15,051 bases of DNA from an uncultured Collinsella sp. (GCA_902488525.1 CABTWP010000044.1:1-15051), one strand, 5' to 3'; shown: positions 1 to 5,996, counted from the stretch's first letter. Program-made: numbers and translations. Notes: generated by a model not told the origin, from the letters alone.

Positions 1-18
1 AATCTGACGTTCAACTTC

Positions 19-53
19 AAGGGCGCGACCAGAAGGTCAGCGCCCTTTCGTTT
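19..53 (+). terminator. Intrinsic terminator of an upstream gene lying outside the window
   Basis: The arm AAGGGCGC (19-26) pairs with GCGCCCTT (40-47), and an inner GACC/GGTC stem closes an AGAA tetraloop, with one bulged A at 39. The run TTTCGTTT follows the stem on the + strand. The complementary strand has no comparable T-run, so this most likely ends a + strand transcript whose gene lies left of the window. Confidence 0.8.
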
Positions 54-154
54 CACGTCACCTTGTCTCAAATGCGACCCGCTCGCTGTCCGTCCTCTAC
101 CTGCGGTGTTGCCTTGCTCCGGATGCGGTATGCTCAACCTGCGGCGCCTTAGAT

Positions 155-184
155 GTAGTCATTGGGGACGTTCTTAAATGACTA
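155..184. repeat. Candidate REP-like element: GTAG followed by a hairpin
   Basis: TAGTCATT (156-163) and AATGACTA (177-184) form a perfect 8-bp inverted repeat around a 13-nt loop that starts with GGGGAC. The tetranucleotide GTAG (155-158) overlaps the left arm. Known REP elements moved by REP-associated tyrosine transposases carry a GTAG or GGAG tetranucleotide 5' of a hairpin, so the layout fits. With one copy in view and no transposase nearby, this remains a candidate. Confidence 0.35.
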
Positions 185-294
185 GGTTGGGCACATTGCT
201 TTGAGATGTTATTTAATCGGCTTTGATGGCCATTAAGCCGGCTACCTGCTCAAAGAAATTAGCGGCATTCATCTGCTATCGAAAATAATGCTCA

Positions 295-327
295 AAAAAT
301 CGTCCGAGAAGTCGCGGGGCGATTTTT
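295..327. terminator. Possible bidirectional intrinsic terminator
   Basis: AAAAATCG (295-302) pairs with CGATTTTT (320-327), extended by TCC against GGG (303-305 with 317-319) around an 11-nt loop. The A-run on one side and T-run on the other would suit termination in either direction. No adjacent gene explains it. It might end a short unannotated transcript or be a chance dyad in an AT-rich spacer. Confidence 0.4.
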
Positions 328-338
328 GATGCGTCGCG

Positions 339-408
339 CGTCAAGTGATTTGGCAAGTTCTTGGTTAGATATTGGTCAGTTTTGGGCAACCTTGCCAAAA
401 GCTTGACG
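339..408. repeat. Two-part inverted repeat containing helically phased TTG motifs
   Basis: CGTCAAG (339-345) matches CTTGACG (402-408), and TTTGGCAAG (349-357) matches CTTGCCAAA (391-399), giving 7-bp and 9-bp arms around a 33-nt centre. TTG starts at 350, 361, 372, 382, 392 and 403, with steps of 11, 11, 10, 10 and 11 bp; the first four are TTGG. The array lies about 90-150 bp upstream of the likely prmC promoter. It could be a regulator binding region or a structured RNA. No known protein site is recognised. Confidence 0.5.
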
Positions 409-499
409 AATGCAAATCTAGACGTCGGCGAATGAACACTTTGAGCGAGCTCGGTGCAAAAATCTGGGCTGATTCTCGATAATCGCCTTCAATCGTCCC

Positions 500-526
500 T
501 TGCCAAGCGCTGGCCTCGCGTACAAT
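500..526 (+). promoter_or_regulatory. Probable promoter of prmC
   Basis: TTGCCA (500-505, five of six matches to the -35 consensus) and TACAAT (521-526, five of six to the -10 consensus) are separated by 15 bp, slightly short. Transcription would start near 533, giving a leader of about 40 nt before the prmC start. A similar CTCG...TACAAT context recurs at the ATP synthase promoter. Confidence 0.5.
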
Positions 527-574
527 CTGCTCCGACATTCGCGCGCCGTCCGGCGCTTAAGAGGGGAGAGCCCC

Positions 575-1825
575 ATGGCAAACGAGATTTGGACCATCAA
601 GCGTTGTCTCGAGTGGACCAAGGAGTACCTGGCCGAGCGCGGCGAGGAGCACCCCCGTCTTTCTGCCGAGTGGCTGCTGTGCGCCGCCACGGGCCTGGCG
701 CGCATTGACCTATATATGCGTATGGACGAGACGCTTAACGCGGCCCAGCTCGAGACTATGCATGCGGCCGTTGTTCGTCGCGCTAAAGGTGAACCGCTGC
801 AGTACATCACCGGCAGCACGCAGTTTCGCATGATCGACGTCGCGTGCGCCCCCGGCGTGCTCATTCCGCGTCCCGAGACCGAGATGCTCGTCGAGGAAGT
901 CCTCAATTATCTGGATGCCGAGGTGCTGAGTCCCGAGGCTGCTGCCCGTCAGCGTGTTGAGCTGCCTTGGAACGATGAGGTCGAAGAGGCCCGCAAAGCT
1001 GAGGCGGCGCTGGCCGACGAGCGCGCGACTGCCGAGCGCCGTGCCGCTAACCTGACGGCTGCCGACGAGGCGGCGTTAGGCGGCGACGTACTGGGCAGCC
1101 GTGCCTATGCCGAGGAACTGGCCGACCGCGAGGCCGAGGAAGCCGCCGCGCAGGCAGCAGAAGCCGAAGCCGCGGAAGCCGCCGAGTCCGAGTTCGACGA
1201 ATACGGCATCGCCATCGAGGGTGCCGGCCAGGAGACGGCTTCAGCTCAGGATGCCGCTGCGCCTGCCCCAACCGAGCCCTGCACTGCCCGCGTTCTCGAG
1301 GTCGGCTGCGGCACGGGCTGCATCTCGCTCTCCCTTGCCTGGGAGCGCCGCGGCCACGTTACCTGCACCGCCACCGATATCGAGCCGCGCGCTATCGATC
1401 TGGCCACCAAAAACCGCGACGCGCTCGGTCTCACATCCGATGAGGTCGCCTTTAGCCTCACGAACCTGGTGAGCTCCATTCCCCGCGAAGAGTGGGGCAC
1501 GTTCGACGTGCTTGTCTCCAATCCGCCCTACATTCCGACCGACGTCATGCGCTCGCTGCCGCACGAGGTCAAGGACTTCGAGCCCGACCTGGCGCTCGAG
1601 GGCGGCGCCGACGGCCTCGATATCTTCCGCCGCCTGCTCAATGCGGCGCCCTACATGCTGCGCGCCGGCGGCCTGTTTGCCTGCGAGCTCTACGAGGGTG
1701 CCCTCGATGCCGCGGCCGAGCTCTGTCGCCAGGCAGGCCTTTCGGACGTGCGTATCGTCCATGACCTCACCGATCGCCCCCGCATCGTCCGAGCCATCGT
1801 CACCGAGCCCAAACAGCGTATTTAA
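575..1825 (+). CDS. prmC: Peptide chain release factor N5-glutamine methyltransferase PrmC, with a large acidic insertion
   Basis: PrmC uses S-adenosylmethionine to methylate the glutamine of the GGQ motif in release factors RF1 and RF2, which aids translation termination. In this 416-aa product the N-terminal helical domain ends in GEPLQYITG (72-80) and RPETE (99-103). The SAM-binding glycine loop VLEVGCGTG is at 240-248 and the catalytic NPPY motif at 316-319. Family members are usually about 280 aa. The excess lies at residues about 115-235, a low-complexity stretch rich in Ala and Glu between the two domains. The ATG at 575 is chosen because GAGGGGAG (561-568) sits 6 bases upstream; the frame stays open to 500 but lacks a ribosome site there. 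A toxin-antitoxin pair follows after 75 bases. Both catalytic motifs are intact, so the enzyme is probably active. Confidence 0.93.
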   Translation: MANEIWTIKRCLEWTKEYLAERGEEHPRLSAEWLLCAATGLARIDLYMRMDETLNAAQLETMHAAVVRRAKGEPLQYITGSTQFRMIDVACAPGVLIPRPETEMLVEEVLNYLDAEVLSPEAAARQRVELPWNDEVEEARKAEAALADERATAERRAANLTAADEAALGGDVLGSRAYAEELADREAEEAAAQAAEAEAAEAAESEFDEYGIAIEGAGQETASAQDAAAPAPTEPCTARVLEVGCGTGCISLSLAWERRGHVTCTATDIEPRAIDLATKNRDALGLTSDEVAFSLTNLVSSIPREEWGTFDVLVSNPPYIPTDVMRSLPHEVKDFEPDLALEGGADGLDIFRRLLNAAPYMLRAGGLFACELYEGALDAAAELCRQAGLSDVRIVHDLTDRPRIVRAIVTEPKQRI

Positions 1826-1858
1826 GCTGAATTAATAGACATTTGCGCAAGTTTGTCC

Positions 1859-1891
1859 TTGCAATATACCGTAAAACTTCTACTATAGAAG
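1859..1891 (+). promoter_or_regulatory. Probable toxin-antitoxin promoter with an operator-like palindrome
   Basis: TTGCAA (1859-1864) and TACTAT (1881-1886) are 16 bp apart and could be the -35 and -10. A perfect dyad CTTCTA-cta-TAGAAG (1877-1891) covers the -10. A second, weaker pair GCAAG/CTTGC (1847-1851 and 1858-1862) lies over the -35. XRE antitoxins commonly repress their own operon through such palindromes. A transcript starting at the usual distance would begin within the Shine-Dalgarno region (1889-1894), so the -10 assignment is uncertain; an ATATAC-like box at 1864-1869 is an alternative. Confidence 0.4.
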
Positions 1892-1900
1892 GAGAAAGGT

Positions 1901-2296
1901 ATGTCAAATCAGCTGCATCGGTACCGTATCGTGCTTGATTACATTGAACCTTGGCTTGATGAGCAGGATGAAGCTACGCTGAAGCAGATTTATGCAGACC
2001 TTTTGGTGCTCGAGAAGGAAGGTCCCAGCCTTGGTCGTCCGCTGGTTGACCGCGTAAAGGGCTCGAAGCTTCATCATTTAAAGGAGCTGAGAGTGACGTC
2101 GTGTGGTGGGCAGGTGATTCGCATCCTCTTCGCCTTTGACCCCAAGCGCCAGGCGGTATTGCTATTGGCGGGTGATAAGTCGCGAGCGGGATCGTCAAGG
2201 GCAAAATGGAACGGTTGGTATGCGATCAACATTCCAAGGGCCGAGCAAATATACCGTCGCCACGTAAGGAGGCTCGATCGAGATGGAACTGCATGA
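1901..2296 (+). CDS. RelE/HigB-family toxin of a type II toxin-antitoxin module
   Basis: The 131-aa product resembles RelE/ParE-superfamily toxins, which typically cut mRNA at the ribosome. Visible family features are a helical N-terminus, LGRPLVDRVKGSKLHHLKELR (about 46-66) with its conserved lysines and L-K-E-L-R core, a hydrophobic strand VIRILFAFD, LLLAGDKS further on, and a basic C-terminus ending in an RAEQIY-type segment. The start ATG follows AAGGAG (1889-1894). It overlaps the antitoxin gene by 14 bases, and the toxin-first order is that of HigBA-type modules. Codon choice is visibly richer in AT than prmC before it, which suggests acquisition by transfer. The family call is fairly firm; the exact subfamily and target are not shown by sequence. 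Confidence 0.8.
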   Translation: MSNQLHRYRIVLDYIEPWLDEQDEATLKQIYADLLVLEKEGPSLGRPLVDRVKGSKLHHLKELRVTSCGGQVIRILFAFDPKRQAVLLLAGDKSRAGSSRAKWNGWYAINIPRAEQIYRRHVRRLDRDGTA

Positions 2297-2585
2297 GTAT
2301 ATGGAATCTCGCGGGATAACACGCGACTCCATTACCGCCGAGCAGGAGAGGACTCGCGATCGTATCGAAGCCTATAAGCTTGCTCAGATTCGCAGGTTAA
2401 AAGATCTAACACAGGCGTCGGTCGCCCAGTCGATGGGCGTTTCTCAAAAACGTGTATCCGAGCTCGAGCGTGGGGAGTTGGGTTCGATGAGGCTCGACAC
2501 GCTGAGCAGGTACGCAGAGAGCCTCGGCGGAAAACTGGTTGCAAGCATCGAGTTTCCCGATCGTACCGTTACGCTTGCGCGCTAA
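2283..2585 (+). CDS. XRE-family helix-turn-helix antitoxin
   Basis: The 100-aa product should neutralise the toxin encoded just upstream and bind DNA to repress the pair. An N-terminal helical region (about 1-38) precedes a lambda-repressor-type domain. LTQASVAQSMGVSQKRVSELERG (about 42-64) is a textbook helix-turn-helix, with the conserved Q-x-x-A and recognition helix S-Q-x-x-V-S-x-x-E. The C-terminus, ending in a predicted strand with VASIEFPD, is typical of HigA-like antitoxins. The ATG at 2283 lies within the toxin gene and follows AAGGAGG (2266-2272) with a 10-base spacer, so the genes are probably translationally coupled. The palindrome at 1877-1891 is a plausible binding site, which is an inference. 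No terminator is seen after it. Confidence 0.85.
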   Translation: MELHEYMESRGITRDSITAEQERTRDRIEAYKLAQIRRLKDLTQASVAQSMGVSQKRVSELERGELGSMRLDTLSRYAESLGGKLVASIEFPDRTVTLAR

Positions 2586-2684
2586 AAATCTTCAATTAAC
2601 CCCCTCACTTTCACCGACTACTAGAGCCGCTCACCAAACCAACATGCACTCTGGCCAAATAGGTTGAACGTTTCGTGCGAGAAT

Positions 2685-2723
2685 GCCCCTCAGTAAACTA
2701 ACTTTCACCAGAGCGTAAGGGGC
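2685..2723 (+). promoter_or_regulatory. Possible hairpin masking the ribosome binding site of tsaC
   Basis: GCCCCT (2685-2690) is the exact complement of AGGGGC (2718-2723), which contains most of the only good Shine-Dalgarno sequence for the following gene (TAAGGGG, 2716-2722). The loop is 27 nt, so the stem may be only moderately stable. If the leader is transcribed, this could reduce translation initiation. No convincing promoter was found in 2586-2733. Confidence 0.3.
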
Positions 2724-2733
2724 TGGCATACAC

Positions 2734-3477
2734 ATGCAGACGGTCTATCGGGTATACGAGGGAACGCGCGAGCCGCATCGGCTCGCCGTCGAGCGCACGG
2801 CCGAGGTGCTCGGCCGCGGCGGCCTGGCCTTGATCCCGACCGAGACCGTCTACGGTGTCGCCGTGGCAGTCAACGCCTTCTCGGACGCCGTGCTCCAAGA
2901 TACAAGCGAATTCCCATCGTGGCCGCGCGATCCGCAGGCTGTCGTCAATGGCGCCGCGGTCCCTGCGCTCGGTACCGGCTACCGCCGCATCTTTACCCTC
3001 AAGCAGCGCAAGCTCACCCAAACGGTCGCCTGGCTGGTTGATAATGCCGAAGCACTCGACCGCTATGGCGTGGATATCCCCGAAGAGGCTCGCGTACTCG
3101 CACGACGATGCTGGCCGGGGGCCCTGACTATTGTGGTCAAGGCGGCCCCCTGCGTGCCGACCTTTATGCGTGCCGCCGACGACACTGTGGCTCTTCGCGC
3201 GTCGGCCTCGCCTGTGGTCCAAGCGCTCATCCGCGCCTGCGGCAGCCCTCTTGCCTGCACCAGCGCTAACACGCATGGCGCGCCCGCGCCGGCAAGTTTT
3301 GTCACGGTGGAGGAGCGCATCCTGGAGGGGGTCGATGTTGCCGTCGACGCCGGTGAGACCCCGTGTCGCGACGCCTCGACCATCGTGTCGTTCCAGCACG
3401 GCGGGCTCCAGATCCTGCGCCAAGGCGCACTTCCCGCATCAGAGATCGAACGGGTCCTGTCCGACCCGATGCAATAG
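2734..3477 (+). CDS. tsaC: Sua5/YciO/YrdC-family protein, probable L-threonylcarbamoyladenylate synthase
   Basis: TsaC makes threonylcarbamoyl-AMP from threonine, bicarbonate and ATP, the first step of the t6A37 modification in ANN-decoding tRNAs. The 247-aa product is a single YrdC domain: PTETVYG (35-41), a K-x-R pair at K90/R92, CWPGALT (126-132) and TSAN (176-179). The C-terminal extension of Sua5 is absent. The segment between NAF (47-49) and IFTLKQRK (86-93) is some 30 residues longer than usual. The K-x-R-P of the family reads KQRK here, followed by LTQTVAW instead of the usual proline-leucine. The ATG follows TAAGGGG (2716-2722). prmC and sua5/tsaC genes are often neighbours, and here only the toxin-antitoxin pair separates them. 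glpK follows after 13 bases, probably in the same transcript. The family is secure; altered activity is possible because of the insertion. Confidence 0.82.
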   Translation: MQTVYRVYEGTREPHRLAVERTAEVLGRGGLALIPTETVYGVAVAVNAFSDAVLQDTSEFPSWPRDPQAVVNGAAVPALGTGYRRIFTLKQRKLTQTVAWLVDNAEALDRYGVDIPEEARVLARRCWPGALTIVVKAAPCVPTFMRAADDTVALRASASPVVQALIRACGSPLACTSANTHGAPAPASFVTVEERILEGVDVAVDAGETPCRDASTIVSFQHGGLQILRQGALPASEIERVLSDPMQ

Positions 3478-3490
3478 AAAGGTGTAAGCG

Positions 3491-5032
3491 ATGTCGTTGA
3501 ATCTGGGCAGCCTGGGCATGGAAGATGCCTCGTTTGACTTTGGCGGTTCCTACATCATGGCGCTCGACTGCGGCACCACCTCGGTACTTGCGACCATCGT
3601 CGACGAGTACGGATGCATCGTCGCGCAGGCACGTCGCAGCGTCAAAACCAGCTTCCCACGTCCCGGTTGGGTAGAGCAAGACCCCATGACGGTCCTTGCC
3701 AGCCAGATCGCCGTCATGATGGAAGTCCAGTTTAAGAGCGGTATCCACTCCGACCGCATTGCCGCCATCGGCATCTCCAACCAGCGCGAGACCACGGTGG
3801 TCTGGGACCGCGTGAGCGGTCAGCCGATCTATAACGCCATCGTATGGCAGTGCCGCCGTACCGCGCCGGCAATCGACGCGTTGGTTGAACAGGGTTGCGA
3901 GGAGCTGGTGCGCTCCCGCACAGGACTCACGCTCGATCCGTATTTTTCGGCTTCCAAGGTGCAGTGGATCCTCGACAACGTCGACGGTGCGCGTGAGAGC
4001 GCGGCGGCAGGCGACCTCATGTTCGGCACCATCGACACCTGGCTCATCTACAACCTCACCGGCAGTCAGGTCTTTGCCACCGACTACACCAATGCCAGCC
4101 GCACGGCACTCTTTAATATCCATACGCTCGATTGGGACGACGACCTGCTGGCGCTCTTTGACGTTCCACGTTCCATGATGCCCGAGGTTCGTTGGAGCTC
4201 GGGCGACTACGGCCGCGTCGCGAGCGACATCATGACCAACATGCCGCCCATCATGGGCGTGGCGGGCGACCAGCAGGCGTCGCTGTTCGGCCACTGCTGC
4301 TTCCATCCCGGCCAGACCAAAAACACCTATGGCACGGGCTGCTTTATGCTCATGAACACCGGCGACGAGGTCGTCGAATCCAAGAACGGTCTGGTCTCCA
4401 CGATCGGTATCGCCGCGGACGGCAAGATCAGCTATGCGCTCGAGGGTTCTATCTTTGCCGCCGGCTCAACCATGAACTGGCTGCGCAACAACATGGGCAT
4501 CATCTCGAGTGTGAGCGAGTCGGCACAACTCGCCGCTTCGATCAACGACAATGAGGGCTGCTACTTCGTCCCCGCCTTTGCGGGTCTGGGCGCTCCCTGG
4601 TGGGACCCGCATGCCCGCGGTATCGTGTGCGGTCTGACCGGCGCCTCGAGCCGTGCGACCATCGTACGTGCCGCCTGCGAATCCATGGCATATCAGAGCT
4701 ACGACGTGCTGCGCGCCATGGAGCAGGACGTGGGACTTTCGATTGAGCGCCTGTCCGTCGATGGCGGTGCCTCGCGCAACGAGTTCATCATGCAATTCCA
4801 GGCCGATCTGCTGGATATCCCCGTGTTGCAGTGCGAGACGGTGGAGACCACGGCGATCGGTGCCGCGTACTTGGCGGGCCTTGCCGTCGGCTATTGGGAG
4901 GACCTGGAGGAGCTGGAGCAAAACGCTCAGATCGTTAGGACCTTCCTTCCCCACATGTCCGCCGAGCGCCGCGAGCAAAACCTTGCGGGCTGGCGTGATG
5001 CCGTCAAGCGTTCGCTCAACACCGCTCAGTAG
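3491..5032 (+). CDS. glpK: Glycerol kinase
   Basis: GlpK phosphorylates glycerol to glycerol 3-phosphate in the cytoplasm, feeding glycolysis and lipid synthesis. The 513-aa product fits the FGGY kinase family: phosphate-binding loop DCGTT (26-30), SNQRETT (96-102) with glycerol-contacting R99 and E100, GVAGDQQ (257-262) with D260 as the likely catalytic base, YGTGCF (280-285), and DGGASRNEF (424-432) in the ATP domain. About 15 residues precede the usual N-terminus; the ATG at 3491 has GAAAGGTG (3477-3484) upstream, while M10 has none as good. The loop before GVAGD (about 239-256) contains no histidine, so the HPr-phosphorylated His of Firmicutes enzymes appears absent. The E. coli fructose-bisphosphate loop GGKGGTR is also missing. 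It sits 13 bases behind tsaC with no glycerol facilitator or glycerol-phosphate dehydrogenase in view. Confidence 0.95.
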   Translation: MSLNLGSLGMEDASFDFGGSYIMALDCGTTSVLATIVDEYGCIVAQARRSVKTSFPRPGWVEQDPMTVLASQIAVMMEVQFKSGIHSDRIAAIGISNQRETTVVWDRVSGQPIYNAIVWQCRRTAPAIDALVEQGCEELVRSRTGLTLDPYFSASKVQWILDNVDGARESAAAGDLMFGTIDTWLIYNLTGSQVFATDYTNASRTALFNIHTLDWDDDLLALFDVPRSMMPEVRWSSGDYGRVASDIMTNMPPIMGVAGDQQASLFGHCCFHPGQTKNTYGTGCFMLMNTGDEVVESKNGLVSTIGIAADGKISYALEGSIFAAGSTMNWLRNNMGIISSVSESAQLAASINDNEGCYFVPAFAGLGAPWWDPHARGIVCGLTGASSRATIVRAACESMAYQSYDVLRAMEQDVGLSIERLSVDGGASRNEFIMQFQADLLDIPVLQCETVETTAIGAAYLAGLAVGYWEDLEELEQNAQIVRTFLPHMSAERREQNLAGWRDAVKRSLNTAQ

Positions 5033-5078
5033 GGTTGCGACGAGCTGCTCGATACAACAAACCGTTAAACTTATGCAC

Positions 5079-5107
5079 GGCGCGCGGCAACAACATCGCC
5101 ATGCGCC
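5079..5107 (+). terminator. GC-rich hairpin between glpK and upp, possible weak terminator
   Basis: GGCGC (5079-5083) pairs with GCGCC (5103-5107), and GGC (5086-5088) pairs with GCC (5098-5100), across a small internal loop with a 9-nt apical loop. Only TTG follows, so termination would be weak. It may instead be a structured part of the upp leader. Confidence 0.35.
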
Positions 5108-5155
5108 TTGTCAGCAAGGCCATCTTCCGGCCGCAACGAAAGGGGCAATCAACCC

Positions 5156-5803
5156 ATGACCGTCACCTACGATACGTCCCGTGTGACCCTTGTCGATCAC
5201 CCGCTCGTCCAGCATAAGCTGTCGATTCTGCGCGACAAAAACACCGGCACCAACCAGTTCCGCCAGCTCGTGCGCGAACTCGCACTTTTTGACGGCTACG
5301 AGGCCATGCGCGACCTGCCCATGGAAGACGTCGAAGTCGAGACCCCCATCACCACCGCCACGTTCAAACAGCTTGCCGGCAAAAAGCTCGCCATCGTTCC
5401 CATCCTGCGTGCAGGCCTTGGCATGGTCGATGGCATCCTCGACTTGGTACCCTCCGCTCGCGTGGGCCACATCGGTATGGAGCGCGACGAGGTTACCCAC
5501 GAGCCGCATGAGTATTACTGCAAGATGCCCAAGGATATCGATCAGCGCATCTGCCTGGTCGTCGACCCCATGCTCGCCACGGGCGGTTCGGCCGAGATGG
5601 CCATCAGCTACCTGCGCGAGCGCGGTGTCAAGGACATCCGCATGCTGTGCATCGTCGCGGCCCCCGAGGGCCTCAAGTCGCTGACTGAGAAGGACCCAGA
5701 TGTGCATATCTATACCTGCGCCATCGACGACCATCTCAACGAAGCTGCCTACATCGTTCCCGGCCTAGGCGACGCCGGCGACCGCATCTACGGCACGCTG
5801 TAA
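5156..5803 (+). CDS. upp: Uracil phosphoribosyltransferase
   Basis: Upp converts uracil and PRPP to UMP, the pyrimidine salvage step. The 215-aa product is close to the usual length of about 209. It shows PILRAGLGMVDG (82-93), the PRPP loop VVDPMLATGGSA (135-146) and the uracil-binding C-terminus GLGDAGDR (203-210). The ATG at 5156 is chosen because AAAGGGG (5139-5145) lies 10 bases upstream and the protein then begins at the usual place; the frame extends to 5108 without a ribosome site there. The 123-base gap after glpK holds a GC-rich hairpin and no clear promoter, so it may be cotranscribed with glpK or have its own weak start. No uracil permease gene is adjacent. Confidence 0.96.
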   Translation: MTVTYDTSRVTLVDHPLVQHKLSILRDKNTGTNQFRQLVRELALFDGYEAMRDLPMEDVEVETPITTATFKQLAGKKLAIVPILRAGLGMVDGILDLVPSARVGHIGMERDEVTHEPHEYYCKMPKDIDQRICLVVDPMLATGGSAEMAISYLRERGVKDIRMLCIVAAPEGLKSLTEKDPDVHIYTCAIDDHLNEAAYIVPGLGDAGDRIYGTL

Positions 5804-5845
5804 TCTCTGGGCCATACCGGCTAACGTCGAAAATACGAAGAAATG

Positions 5846-5888
5846 GTGCGCGCGGGCGAGCAAAAGACGACCGCGCGCACTCCTGTTA
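5846..5888 (+). terminator. Strong stem with a weak T-tract after upp
   Basis: GTGCGCGCGG (5846-5855) pairs perfectly with CCGCGCGCAC (5871-5880) around a 15-nt loop. The following bases TCCTGTTA hold only a scattered T-tract, so this could be a less efficient intrinsic terminator. Its place, 43 bases after upp and ahead of the ATP synthase promoter, supports that role. Confidence 0.55.
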
Positions 5889-5892
5889 ACGG

Positions 5893-5996
5893 ACGTTTTG
5901 CCCTGAGGGGTTCGAAAAAACGTATTACCGTACCTGCGGCATAAAGAAGGCCTTAAGAAAACGTACAGGTGCGTATTAACCGTTTGTTTTACGGTT
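5893..5996. repeat. Repeat cluster upstream of the ATP synthase promoter
   Basis: Three patterns are visible. ACGTTTT (5893-5899) and AAAACGT (5917-5923) form an inverted repeat enclosing CCC-TGA-GGG and the palindrome TTCGAA. CGTATTACCGT (5921-5931) recurs as CGTATTAACCGT (5972-5983), with starts 51 bp apart. AACCGT (5978-5983) and ACGGTT (5991-5996) form a dyad that touches the -35 box. A regulator of the operon could bind here, but no known site is recognised. Confidence 0.4.

Larger units (their letters stand above)
54..499. other. Gene-free intergenic region rich in inverted repeats
   Basis: No reading frame here has a plausible ribosome binding site or a recognisable protein. Base composition shifts towards AT after about position 160. 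The region holds a REP-like hairpin (155-184), a dyad CGGCTT/AAGCCG (218-223 and 235-240, 11-nt loop), a terminator-like hairpin (295-327) and a long two-part inverted repeat with phased TTG motifs (339-408). An 8-bp direct repeat ACCTGCGG occurs at 99-106 and 137-144. I could not match any known structured RNA family by eye. Confidence 0.6.

Noticed and set aside
121..130. GGATGCGG preceded by CC, like the core of the E. coli REP sequence
   Set aside because: No complementary arm forms the REP hairpin around it, so the resemblance is probably chance; the GTAG hairpin at 155-184 is the better candidate.
72..152. A 26-codon + strand frame starting at ATG 72
   Set aside because: There is no Shine-Dalgarno, no recognisable product and no conservation evidence; a chance frame is more likely.
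500..574. Extending prmC upstream to 500
   Set aside because: It would overlap the promoter boxes and lacks a ribosome site, while the ATG at 575 has a strong one and gives the normal N-terminus.
3302..4306. Open frame of 334 codons on the - strand across tsaC and glpK
   Set aside because: It spans two recognised genes and their junction and shows no coherent protein features.
5053..5058. TACAAC as a -10 box for upp
   Set aside because: No acceptable -35 lies at 15-19 bp; the nearest TTG-containing hexamer is only 12 bp away.
5108..5155. Extending upp upstream to 5108
   Set aside because: The extra 16 residues do not resemble the family N-terminus, and AAAGGGG sits correctly for the ATG at 5156.
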